NCBI GenBank assembly: GCA_031291115.1
Contig: JARLJQ010000030.1
Location: forward strand, 1-48,436
Direction: 5' to 3'
DNA: 48,436 nt
DNA from: Legionella sp.
GTDB lineage: Bacteria; Pseudomonadota; Gammaproteobacteria; Legionellales; Legionellaceae
Shown: one piece after another, positions 17,664 through 25,916 of the stretch
How the letters are laid out: every line of letters starts with the position of its first letter
How positions within the stretch are numbered: the first letter of the stretch is position 1
Position numbers and translations under genes: made by a program
The notes under the pieces: model-generated
What the model was told of the DNA's origin: nothing
What the model saw: only the letters and a program-made list of their open reading frames with translations
Database searches by the model: none

Positions 17664-19487
17664 ATGGAAACTGTAACACCAACCACGTCTACCAATGTTA
17701 ATGCCCTTGCCGCCCTCAAGGAGTATTTTGGGTTTGATTCGTTCAGACCGCCTCAAGAGGACATCATTAATGATGTTATTGCCGGACATGACGTGCTTGT
17801 TTTAATGCCTACAGGTGGCGGAAAATCATTGTGTTACCAAATACCATCAATCGTAAGACATGGCGTGGGCATTGTGGTATCACCTTTAATTGCGTTAATG
17901 GAAGATCAGGTAACCGCCCTTCGCTTGCAAGGTATTCGTGCCGCTTATTACAACTCATCTTTAACCAGTAGCGAAGCCAAACAGGTTTTGGCGCAATTGC
18001 ATAATAATGAACTGGACTTACTGTATATTGCTCCTGAACGCATCATTAGCGAATCCTTTTTAGAGCGTTTGGAAGAATGTGATATTTCTTTGTTTGCTAT
18101 TGATGAAGCGCATTGTATTTCTCAATGGGGTCATGATTTTCGCCCGGAATACGCCGCATTAGGTTTATTAAAAGCCCATTTTCCTGCAATTCCAATTATT
18201 GCCCTGACAGCAACCGCAGACAAGCAAACGCGCCAGGACATTGTTGTTAAATTAAACTACACACCAAAAAAATACATTGCCTCTTTTAACCGACCCAATA
18301 TTCATTACAAAGTAGTACCTAAAACCAATGCAGCGCGGCAATTAAATCAGTTTTTACAATCGCATGAAGAGCAACAGTCAGGAATCATTTATTGCGGCAC
18401 ACGCAACAGCGTTGAAAGCCTTGCAGAAAAACTCCAGGAAATGGGTTTTAAAGCACGAGCTTATCATGCAGGTCTTCCGCATAAAGAGCGCAAAGAAGTA
18501 CAAAACTTATTCCGCTACGATCGCATTGACATCGTTGTGGCCACTATCGCGTTTGGTATGGGCATTGATAAACCGAACGTCCGCTTTGTAGTGCATCATG
18601 ATCTACCGAAAAATATCGAAGGCTATTATCAAGAAACAGGCCGTGCGGGACGAGATGGTTTACCCGCACAAGCCCTCTTGCTCTATAATGCAGGAGACAG
18701 TGCCAGACTGCGTGCATGGATTGTGAATACACCGCATGATGAACAAAGACGTGTAGAAACTAATAAACTCAATCACATGCTTGCTTTTGCGGAAGCCTCG
18801 CATTGCCGTCGACAAATTTTATTACGCTATTTTGATGAGCCTTGTGATACTGAATGTAAGTATTGTGACGTCTGCGATAATCCTCCTGTTAAAACCGACG
18901 CAACCATTGATGCACAAAAACTCTTATCCTGCGTTTATAGATTACGCCAAAACTATGGTTTAACTTACACTATTGAAGTATTACGCGGCAGCACCTCAGA
19001 TAAGATAAAACAATTTGGCCATGAGAGTTTAAGTACCTTTGGCATTGGTAAAGACAAATCAGCTAACTACTGGAAACAGCTCGCCTGGCAACTTATCCAT
19101 AAGGATTATTGCCTGCAAGACATCAGTCATTTTAATGTTTTAAAACTTACAGAAAAAGCCCTGCCTTTACTTAAAGGCGAAGAAAAAATATTCCTGACCA
19201 TCCCGACTGATGATCTGAAAAGCAGTAAAAAGAAAACTAAAGAAGTACGAGCAATACAAGCCAGCAACAGTCCTTTGTTTGAGATCTTACGTACTTTAAG
19301 ACGTAAATTGGCTGATGAAGAGAATAAGCCACCCTTTATGATTTTCAGCGACGCGACCTTACATGCTATGACTGAAAGCAAGCCTAAGAATACAGAACAA
19401 TTACTTGCAGTGCCTGGAGTAGGCCAACATAAATTGGCTCATTATGGCAAGTATTTCCTTGATGCGTTAAACGAGCACCAAGATTAA
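17664..19487 (+). CDS. recQ: ATP-dependent DNA helicase RecQ
   Basis: RecQ unwinds DNA 3'-to-5' in recombination and repair. The 607-residue protein has Walker A PTGGGKSLCYQIP, the DEAH box IDEAHCISQWGHDFRPEY, motif III LTATAD, motif IV-VI elements GIIYCGTRNSVE and TGRAGRDG, and a zinc-binding cluster (CRRQILLRYFDEPC and CKYCDVCDN). It finishes with a winged helix and a C-terminal HRDC domain (LFEILRTLRRKLA to GVGQHKLAHYG). Length matches E. coli RecQ (609). Its stop overlaps the convergent permease gene by 4 bp. Confidence 0.97.
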   Translation: METVTPTTSTNVNALAALKEYFGFDSFRPPQEDIINDVIAGHDVLVLMPTGGGKSLCYQIPSIVRHGVGIVVSPLIALMEDQVTALRLQGIRAAYYNSSLTSSEAKQVLAQLHNNELDLLYIAPERIISESFLERLEECDISLFAIDEAHCISQWGHDFRPEYAALGLLKAHFPAIPIIALTATADKQTRQDIVVKLNYTPKKYIASFNRPNIHYKVVPKTNAARQLNQFLQSHEEQQSGIIYCGTRNSVESLAEKLQEMGFKARAYHAGLPHKERKEVQNLFRYDRIDIVVATIAFGMGIDKPNVRFVVHHDLPKNIEGYYQETGRAGRDGLPAQALLLYNAGDSARLRAWIVNTPHDEQRRVETNKLNHMLAFAEASHCRRQILLRYFDEPCDTECKYCDVCDNPPVKTDATIDAQKLLSCVYRLRQNYGLTYTIEVLRGSTSDKIKQFGHESLSTFGIGKDKSANYWKQLAWQLIHKDYCLQDISHFNVLKLTEKALPLLKGEEKIFLTIPTDDLKSSKKKTKEVRAIQASNSPLFEILRTLRRKLADEENKPPFMIFSDATLHAMTESKPKNTEQLLAVPGVGQHKLAHYGKYFLDALNEHQD

Positions 19488-20773
19488 AGAAAAAACACAC
19501 TGTAGATTATCAAAAAGAGCACCTGCACTGCAGTAACAGTAAGCCCATTTTTAATCATAGCTTTTATGTTTTCACTACCAGCAAACCCCATGGCTGCAAA
19601 CATATTGGCTCCCGGATACGCATAATTAGTAACACGGGTCGCAAATAATATGCAGAGGGCAAACGCCGTCATTGGCAATTGCAGAAGGACTACTGATGGA
19701 CTAAACAATTGATACAACATTTTAATCGTTGCCTCAGCGGCTCCCGGCATGCCGAAAGCTCCCGTAAATCCAATCAGAATGGATAACATCGGTTTACCAC
19801 CCACATTCATTAACGGAGTAAACACTTCAGTTAATGCATGAAAGCCACCGGCACTTTGTATCAACCCCATAAACGGATCAAATAATACAAAGAGGAAAAA
19901 CAGGTGCAAACTTTTTTCCATGCCTTCAATCAATAAATCAAAAATTCGCTTCAGATTAAGCCCACTTGCAAATCCAGTAGTAAAAGCCAGAAACAACATT
20001 ACAAAAATTACAAATGGGGTTTGGGCTTGAAAAATTAAACCATAAACAACACAAACAAAAAAGCCAAGAATAAAAATAACAGTTGCCCTATTTTGTTGCC
20101 TTGTGGGTACAAAACGCTCTTCGTTCTCATTATGCTCGCATAACTCATCTGGGTATTGTTGTTGTAATTTTCCAGCCATAACCCAAGTGGTAATCAGGGT
20201 GATCAAGGCGATGGGCAGCGATGCATAAAGCAGCATAGTGCCATAACTTAGTCCGGTTAACCCCAGCAGAGCAACAACCGGTGGTGCAAATGGCCCCATG
20301 ATAAGCGCCTCTTCTGCAGAGGCTTGCATGAGTACGGCCAAACTTGGACGCGATAAGCCAACGCTCCCGGCAATTGGACGCAAACTGGGAGCCAGAATTG
20401 CCAAACCACCAGCGAGAGTACCCAAAACACCAACAATAACAAAGGAGGAAAACATAATCCCAATTTTCACCTTGCGTTGGGTGTTTATGCCAATGCTATA
20501 AACAATCTTATGTACCAAAGTATGACTGACACGGGTATCAGTGAGAATTTGGCCCAAGCCACGTCCAAGCATAATGATAAAACCAACCAAGGCCATAAAT
20601 GAGCCCATAGCATTAGCCATAGTATTTCCCATTTCTATTGGACTACTCCAATTAAACAGGAATCCCAAGCCCACACAAAGTGCCGTTGCAACCAATGGGT
20701 CGACATTGCGAAATAACATGATGGCATAAACAAGAATGATCGATAGGCTGGCTAATTCTATATAAAAATGCAT
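19484..20773 (-). CDS. Multi-pass permease, ion-transporter type
   Basis: A 429-residue hydrophobic protein with about ten to twelve predicted membrane spans and one hydrophilic cytoplasmic loop in the middle (QQQYPDELCEHNENEERF). Glycine- and proline-rich helices such as LGTLAGGLAILAPSLRPI and GFTGAFGMPGAAEATIKM resemble secondary carriers of the ion-transporter superfamily. The exact family is not clear to me (an Na+/H+ antiporter or gluconate-permease-like label is possible). Its start codon overlaps the epimerase stop by one base (TAATG), so the pair are translationally coupled. The transported substrate may therefore be the epimerase substrate. Confidence 0.75.
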   Translation of the reverse strand: MHFYIELASLSIILVYAIMLFRNVDPLVATALCVGLGFLFNWSSPIEMGNTMANAMGSFMALVGFIIMLGRGLGQILTDTRVSHTLVHKIVYSIGINTQRKVKIGIMFSSFVIVGVLGTLAGGLAILAPSLRPIAGSVGLSRPSLAVLMQASAEEALIMGPFAPPVVALLGLTGLSYGTMLLYASLPIALITLITTWVMAGKLQQQYPDELCEHNENEERFVPTRQQNRATVIFILGFFVCVVYGLIFQAQTPFVIFVMLFLAFTTGFASGLNLKRIFDLLIEGMEKSLHLFFLFVLFDPFMGLIQSAGGFHALTEVFTPLMNVGGKPMLSILIGFTGAFGMPGAAEATIKMLYQLFSPSVVLLQLPMTAFALCILFATRVTNYAYPGANMFAAMGFAGSENIKAMIKNGLTVTAVQVLFLIIYSVFFL

Positions 20774-21876
20774 TACTTGATCTCACAAACAGGGGTAAAG
20801 CCCTGACGAAATCCTTCTATTCCCAAACCCGGTTTGTTAGATAATATAATTTCATTACCCACTCGTTGCGCGCCACCCAAAACATAATTGTCACGAATAA
20901 GAGCAATTGGATCCAAATCAGCATATAAAATATCCGGCTTACTTAAAGCAAAGCTGGCAATTGCAGCAACTCCAATAGGTGATTCCAGCATACAGCCCAC
21001 CATCACGCGGATGTGAGCGGCTTGCGCGATATTATAAATCACTTTGGCCTGTTCAATGCCTCCAGATTTCATAAGCTTAATATTGATGCCATCGCTCATC
21101 TGATTGCTCGCGATAGCTAGTGCATCTTGAGCTGAAAAACAGGATTCATCAGCAACGATTAAAGTCTCAACGTTATCACGAATATATTTTAAGCTGTTTA
21201 AGTCATCCGCTTTTACCGGCTGTTCCACCAATCCTATATTTAAGCCATCCTGTTCCAGAGTACGAATCACACTCAGAGCGTCTTTACATTCCCAACCCTG
21301 ATTGGCATCAACCAATAAAGTCACTTTATTGCCAAGTGCATGGCGAATTTCTTTGACTCTAGCTATATCATCCGCAGGATTTAACCCAACTTTTATTTTA
21401 ATTACCTTAAAACCATCCTGAACAAAAGCCAAGGCATCAGCCACCATATCAGGGATATCTTTGACGCTCACGGTAATGCATGAACTGATTTTGTTATGGC
21501 TTCCACCTAGCATTTTATATAAAGGCAAACTGCAATCCTGTGCAAATAGATCATGCAGTGCGATATCGATTGCCGCTTTGGACGAAGTGTTTTTCTGTAA
21601 CGCGTTGTTGCATAATTCGAGTAAGCTATTGAACTCACTAATGTCTTTGCCAATTAATTTCGGAGCAAGGATGTTTTGAATTGCTGCAATTATTGACTCG
21701 TGACTGTCTCCAGTAATGGCCGGAGTTGAGGCTGCTGAACCATACCCAGTTTTACCGCAATCAGTATGCAGCATCACAACAACATCATCCACATGCTCTG
21801 TACGCCGTACCGCTGTAATAAAGGGTCGGATTAACGGAATCTGTAATTTACCAATAGATACTGAAGTTATTTTCAT
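20773..21876 (-). CDS. Dipeptide epimerase-like enolase superfamily enzyme
   Basis: A mandelate racemase/muconate lactonising enzyme-type protein closest in motif pattern to L-Ala-D/L-Glu epimerases, which convert the muropeptide L-Ala-D-Glu to the L,L form. The 367-residue product has the catalytic lysine pair motif KIKVG, metal ligands in LLVDANQGW, VEQPV and ADESC, and the opposing lysine in INIKLMKSGG, then YADLDP near the end. All catalytic positions look intact. The frame is open 36 codons further upstream, but the ATG at 21874-21876 fits the family N-terminus (MKITSVSIGKLQIPL). It is coupled to the permease downstream. The epimerase activity is predicted, not certain, because this superfamily is diverse. 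Confidence 0.85.
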   Translation of the reverse strand: MKITSVSIGKLQIPLIRPFITAVRRTEHVDDVVVMLHTDCGKTGYGSAASTPAITGDSHESIIAAIQNILAPKLIGKDISEFNSLLELCNNALQKNTSSKAAIDIALHDLFAQDCSLPLYKMLGGSHNKISSCITVSVKDIPDMVADALAFVQDGFKVIKIKVGLNPADDIARVKEIRHALGNKVTLLVDANQGWECKDALSVIRTLEQDGLNIGLVEQPVKADDLNSLKYIRDNVETLIVADESCFSAQDALAIASNQMSDGINIKLMKSGGIEQAKVIYNIAQAAHIRVMVGCMLESPIGVAAIASFALSKPDILYADLDPIALIRDNYVLGGAQRVGNEIILSNKPGLGIEGFRQGFTPVCEIK

Positions 21877-22035
21877 CATCCGCTCAATTGAGGTAAAAAA
21901 TATATTATGCGCAATATTCGCAACAAAGTCATTTTTAAGCCATGAGCCAATCTCAATAAATACTGCAGCTCTGATTAATTGCACTAATTTTTTTCTTCCT
22001 ATATCCTAATAAATCTTGCGACCAATGCAGAGTCA

Positions 22036-22065
22036 TTGTAATTCTCATTTCTATTCGCTTTATAA
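22036..22065 (+). promoter_or_regulatory. Possible promoter for the macro-like gene
   Basis: TTGTAA (22036-22041) and TTATAA (22060-22065) are separated by 18 bases. Transcription would start near 22072, leaving a leader of about 65 bases before the ATG at 22139. Both boxes differ from consensus by two bases or fewer. Confidence 0.45.
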
Positions 22066-22138
22066 GGGAATTTAAGTGTTTAGAAGCGGTGCATTACGTT
22101 ATCGTTGTTTGCCCCACACAAGACAAGGAGTTGGCCTT

Positions 22139-23713
22139 ATGATGAGTTTACAAGAGTTAATCCGATTAATTGAGGCGGATAAAGGAATTGGTGTTTTCTC
22201 AAAGTCACATAAAACAATTGGTAAAGGACACACCTACACAATTCCTTTTGCACTAAAACCAGCACAACAAGTTTTAGCTGCACTTGGAGCGTCTAAAGAT
22301 CCCGAGCATGGGAATACTGATGTTACAGTAAGCAGTTTCAAACCGGGTACCAAAAGTGAACTAGTCATCACCAGATCACGTATCGACAGATTATTAAAAT
22401 CTGCCAAAATTTATGTGGATACAAGTAAAATTCCTGCTGGAGAGTATCAAAAGGCCTTAGCATCAAAAACTCCATTGGAACATCTTCCAACTGGCGTATG
22501 CCATTCTCAGGAAATTGATTTATTGGTAGATACTGTAACCAGTGAACATGGTAGAGCACATACCACCGTGCGGCATGGCAGCATTACAGAAAATGCCCCA
22601 GCAATTCTGCTGCTCTCTAGTGCCAAATTAAATCTTAATGATTCCCACCAGAAAAATAAAAACAATCCACTAAGCTTAATTAAAGACATGTACCGTAACT
22701 TGTTTCAAGCAGCTCTTAGTGAGGGCCGTAACTATATAGCAATGCCAGCTACAGGTTTAGGTAGAAGCAATGGCGATCCCGCTCTGTATTTCGCAGCATT
22801 AATGGCTGCAGCAAGTGAATACCCTTCTTTAAATATTATTTATAATCCTGGCAAATACAGTAATGAATTTGATAGTGCGTTACATGATGCTCGAAAACAA
22901 TGTGCTCTCTTGAATGTGGATAGAACAAGCAAAAATATTCTTTTTGTTGCCGCGAATTTAATACAACAAGAGAAACCTAAATTATGCGCCGTACACAATC
23001 CATGTAATGCCGATGCATTTTACGGTTTAGCTGATGTAGGTGGGCATTGGAAATCAAGCAGCATACTAGGTGATCTTTTACTTGGAGAAGAAAGCAGAAC
23101 GTTCCAAACGTATATTGGTACCGTAACAACAGCCCCATTAAACCGTATCAATCCTGAAGCAGACAATAAGATTGTGGAAAGAAATTTGGATCATCCAGCC
23201 AGTGCTCCAACAGCAATTCAAGTTATTGAATTTGACGAAAGTTCTATCGATTTTTCTACTATGGTATCTGATCCTCCAGTACCTGCGTTAAATAGCGAAG
23301 ATGAATTTTCAGAAAACCCCTTCAGCGCACCACCTGCATCCCCTACTCATACAAACAGTCCCCCACTTGGTTTTTTCCCGCCAGAGCCTGAACTAATAGA
23401 AATACAACCTGAAGCCAGCACCTCATCGTTTGATGAAGAACAACTTCAGGAAATTGGACATACAATAAAACAGCTTATTAAAGAGATTCAAAGTTCTTGG
23501 CCTTATCCTAATAAAGACCTTAAACAAATCAAAGTTAATGCTCTGACCGCATTGATAGTCAAGTCACATACAATGAGTATTCCGGAAGCCATTGCTGAGG
23601 TAAAAAAAGAATACCCAAGAGTTGTTGATGGACGGCTTAGCACGCGTACGGCACAGTTATTTGATAAATTAGAACTATCAGCCAGTCACAGCAGCAGCTT
23701 TGCAATAGTTTAA
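22139..23713 (+). CDS. Macro-like domain protein, candidate Dot/Icm effector
   Basis: A 524-residue protein with no signal peptide or membrane segment. Residues about 125-260 look like a macro (ADP-ribose-binding) domain: LIKDMYRNLFQAALSEGR, then NYIAMPATGLGRSNGDPALYFAALMAA, matching the typical macro second half (IAFP.I.TG..G....AA). The classic N-terminal GG.A loop is not obvious, so the family call is tentative. A disordered Pro/Ser region (about 375-430) follows. The C-terminal domain (about 431-512), with SSWPYPNKDLKQIK and VKKEYPRVVDGRLSTRTAQLF, resembles a domain I have seen at the C-terminus of other Legionella proteins. The ATG at 22139 has AAGGAG eight bases upstream. The tail SASHSSSFAIV suits a secretion signal. 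Function inferred only. Confidence 0.65.
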   Translation: MMSLQELIRLIEADKGIGVFSKSHKTIGKGHTYTIPFALKPAQQVLAALGASKDPEHGNTDVTVSSFKPGTKSELVITRSRIDRLLKSAKIYVDTSKIPAGEYQKALASKTPLEHLPTGVCHSQEIDLLVDTVTSEHGRAHTTVRHGSITENAPAILLLSSAKLNLNDSHQKNKNNPLSLIKDMYRNLFQAALSEGRNYIAMPATGLGRSNGDPALYFAALMAAASEYPSLNIIYNPGKYSNEFDSALHDARKQCALLNVDRTSKNILFVAANLIQQEKPKLCAVHNPCNADAFYGLADVGGHWKSSSILGDLLLGEESRTFQTYIGTVTTAPLNRINPEADNKIVERNLDHPASAPTAIQVIEFDESSIDFSTMVSDPPVPALNSEDEFSENPFSAPPASPTHTNSPPLGFFPPEPELIEIQPEASTSSFDEEQLQEIGHTIKQLIKEIQSSWPYPNKDLKQIKVNALTALIVKSHTMSIPEAIAEVKKEYPRVVDGRLSTRTAQLFDKLELSASHSSSFAIV

Positions 23714-23734
23714 AATTGTTCTATTCTAGCAAAG

Positions 23735-23759
23735 GCGCAGTCAAAATCGTTGATTGCGC
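23735..23759. repeat. Hairpin between convergent genes
   Basis: GCGCAGTC (23735-23742) and GATTGCGC (23752-23759) pair over eight positions with one mismatch, around a nine-base loop. It sits in the 175-bp gap between the macro-like gene and truD, which converge. There is no T run. It may slow transcription, but this is not certain. Nothing else is evident in 23714-23888. Confidence 0.35.
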
Positions 23760-23888
23760 TCTGAAGCTGGAGAACATGTTGAATGACAAATAAACCTATT
23801 CCACAATGACATTAATATAACGCCAGTTCTGGATAAGGAATCCACAAGATCTACTTCCTCCCACAAAACCGTTCGTTCTGAGGAGGCG

Positions 23889-24902
23889 TTAATATAAAAC
23901 CAGCTCACGCAAAACCGCCGTAGCATAAGAACCTGCTGGCAAAATAAATGACAGAGTCGCTGTTCTGTCCTTAATAATCCAATCAAATTGCTCCACATGC
24001 AAAATATTAGAACGCCAGGCCTCTTCCAATCCCAGACGCTCTAAACCTGCTATCCAAGGCAACCAATCAGCATATATATTCTCAATTAAAGCCAAAGCCG
24101 CACCTTCAACTAAATTCCTGCTTTTACCAGGCAAAGGGCTTGCTGGAGAAATATCATTCTCTTGAATTCGACGGAGCAGTTGCTCCTGTTCTTCATTGGC
24201 CACAAAAATACTCTTGGAGCCAGAAAGTTGCATGACATCGCCTACTAAGGGCTTATTCCAGGTTTGCTCTTTGATTCGCTGTGATAAAATTAAATTATAG
24301 ATCCAGGAGCGTGCGGCAGAACAATACATCCCTTTCAGAAAGCGGTCTTTAACCTTGCGCCCTTGCACCAACATTTCTTCTGCTTTAATTAAATTTCCCG
24401 CTTCTCGACCAAAACGTTGCTCTCCAAAATAATTAGGCACGCCCAGCGTCTTAATTTGCTCCATACGTTCTACTAAAGCCTCTTCATTCGTGACTTCACG
24501 CAAACACATTATAAATTGATTGCCGGTTAAAAATCCTGGGCGCAGTTTTTTATGATGTCGTGTACATTCCAAAACGCGCCATCCCGGCCCTTCAAAATGC
24601 TCAATGCCAGGAATTTCTTCACCTGGTGCATGAATGCTTAACCATTGAGTGGTTAAAGCCTGCCGATCTTTTAATCCTGCATAACTAATGAACTTTACTG
24701 ATTTATGAACTAATCTTGATAAGGATTTCACTACATCTTCTGTAGTTAATCCTTTTTTCTCGATTTTCAGAAGAATATGCTCACCTTTACCACTAAATGG
24801 TTCATCAAAAAACTCATTTACTTGAAAATCATCAGGAGACAGTTTAAAAACTGCGCTGGATTTTGGTAAATCATAAGCCCTGGACCAATCTAAAGAATAC
24901 AT
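23889..24902 (-). CDS. truD: tRNA pseudouridine(13) synthase TruD
   Basis: TruD isomerises U13 of tRNA-Glu to pseudouridine. The 337-residue protein begins with a typical N-terminal [21 protein letters not shown], then [14 protein letters not shown], and the catalytic region [17 protein letters not shown] whose aspartate is the nucleophile. [13 protein letters not shown] follows. E. coli TruD is about 349 residues. AAAGG lies ten bases before the ATG. It is divergent from galU across 117 bp. Confidence 0.94.
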   Translation of the reverse strand: MYSLDWSRAYDLPKSSAVFKLSPDDFQVNEFFDEPFSGKGEHILLKIEKKGLTTEDVVKSLSRLVHKSVKFISYAGLKDRQALTTQWLSIHAPGEEIPGIEHFEGPGWRVLECTRHHKKLRPGFLTGNQFIMCLREVTNEEALVERMEQIKTLGVPNYFGEQRFGREAGNLIKAEEMLVQGRKVKDRFLKGMYCSAARSWIYNLILSQRIKEQTWNKPLVGDVMQLSGSKSIFVANEEQEQLLRRIQENDISPASPLPGKSRNLVEGAALALIENIYADWLPWIAGLERLGLEEAWRSNILHVEQFDWIIKDRTATLSFILPAGSYATAVLRELVLY

Positions 24903-24963
24903 TAAAACTACCTTTCAAAAAAAATGACTAAAAAAATCTATAAAATCAATGATTTTAAGTGTA

Positions 24964-24992
24964 TTGTTAAAAATAATCGTAAACTCTATAGC
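24964..24992 (+). promoter_or_regulatory. Promoter for galU
   Basis: TTGTTA (24964-24969) and TATAGC (24987-24992) are separated by 17 bases in the AT-rich truD-galU gap. The predicted transcription start near 24999 favours the galU ATG at 25020 over the one at 25005. Confidence 0.5.
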
Positions 24993-25019
24993 AATTGCTG
25001 CTAAATGGATAGATTAACA

Positions 25020-25904
25020 ATGAAGACATCATATACTCCAATACGTAAAGCTGTCTTTCCTGTGGCGGGTCTAGGGACGCGATTTTTACCAGCAACTAAA
25101 GCTGCACCAAAAGAAATGCTCACGGTTGTAAATAAACCTTTAATTCAATACGCTGTTGAAGAAGCCTATGCGGCAGGCATTCGCCAAATGATCTTTGTCA
25201 CCTGCCACAACAAGCGCGCCATTGAAGATCACTTTGATCTGGCCTATCAGCTTGAAAATGAACTTACCACACATCATAAAGACGAACTTTTATCCATAGT
25301 GCAATCAGTAAAGCCGGAGGATATGGAATGTTTCTTTGTGCGTCAACCAAAAACCTTAGGCTTGGGTCACGCAGTTTTATGTGCCGAAAAAATAGTAGGT
25401 AATGAAGCTTTTGCAGTAATTCTTGCTGATGATTTAATGATGGGTGCCCCCCCTGTCCTGCAGCAGATGACTAATCTTTATGAACAGTACGGCCACAGTA
25501 TCATCGCTTCTGAATTTGTTCCTTCTGAATTAACCCAACAATATGGTATCATTCAAGGTATTCCTTGGGAAAAAAATCTGTTAAAAGTTCAAAATCTGGT
25601 AGAAAAGCCTTTAGCACATTTGGCTGCATCGAATACGGCTATAGTTGGACGTTATATTCTGACTGAGGGGATTTTTGAACAAATCAGAGCTTTGCCCAAA
25701 ATAGAGCATAAAGAAATTCAGCTGACTGATGCAATCAACAACTTATTAAAAAAGGAAACAATCCTGGCGTATCACTATGAAGGAAAACGTTATGATTGTG
25801 GTAGTGTACTTGGTTTTTTAAAAGCAAACGTAGATTTAGGTAGAATACATCCAGTTGAGGGTGCGAATTTTTCTAAGTGGCTTTTAGAGGGGCATAACAA
25901 TTAA
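25020..25904 (+). CDS. galU: UTP-glucose-1-phosphate uridylyltransferase
   Basis: GalU makes UDP-glucose from UTP and glucose-1-phosphate for LPS and cell-surface sugars. The 294-residue protein has the nucleotide-binding AVFPVAGLGTRFLPATKAAPKEML, then LIQYAVEEAYAAGI, ILADDLMMG, LVEKP and a C-terminal DCGSVLGFLKANVDL. The ATG at 25020 (MKTSYTPIRK) aligns best with the family; an in-frame ATG at 25005 would sit almost at the predicted transcription start. Neither has a strong ribosome site. It is followed 12 bp later by pgi, so sugar-phosphate genes are paired. Confidence 0.95.
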   Translation: MKTSYTPIRKAVFPVAGLGTRFLPATKAAPKEMLTVVNKPLIQYAVEEAYAAGIRQMIFVTCHNKRAIEDHFDLAYQLENELTTHHKDELLSIVQSVKPEDMECFFVRQPKTLGLGHAVLCAEKIVGNEAFAVILADDLMMGAPPVLQQMTNLYEQYGHSIIASEFVPSELTQQYGIIQGIPWEKNLLKVQNLVEKPLAHLAASNTAIVGRYILTEGIFEQIRALPKIEHKEIQLTDAINNLLKKETILAYHYEGKRYDCGSVLGFLKANVDLGRIHPVEGANFSKWLLEGHNN

Positions 25905-25916
25905 TTGAGAGAACAT

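Noticed and set aside
25905..25916. TTG start for pgi at 25905
   Set aside because: It abuts the galU stop directly; the ATG at 25917 with GAGAGA upstream fits the family better.
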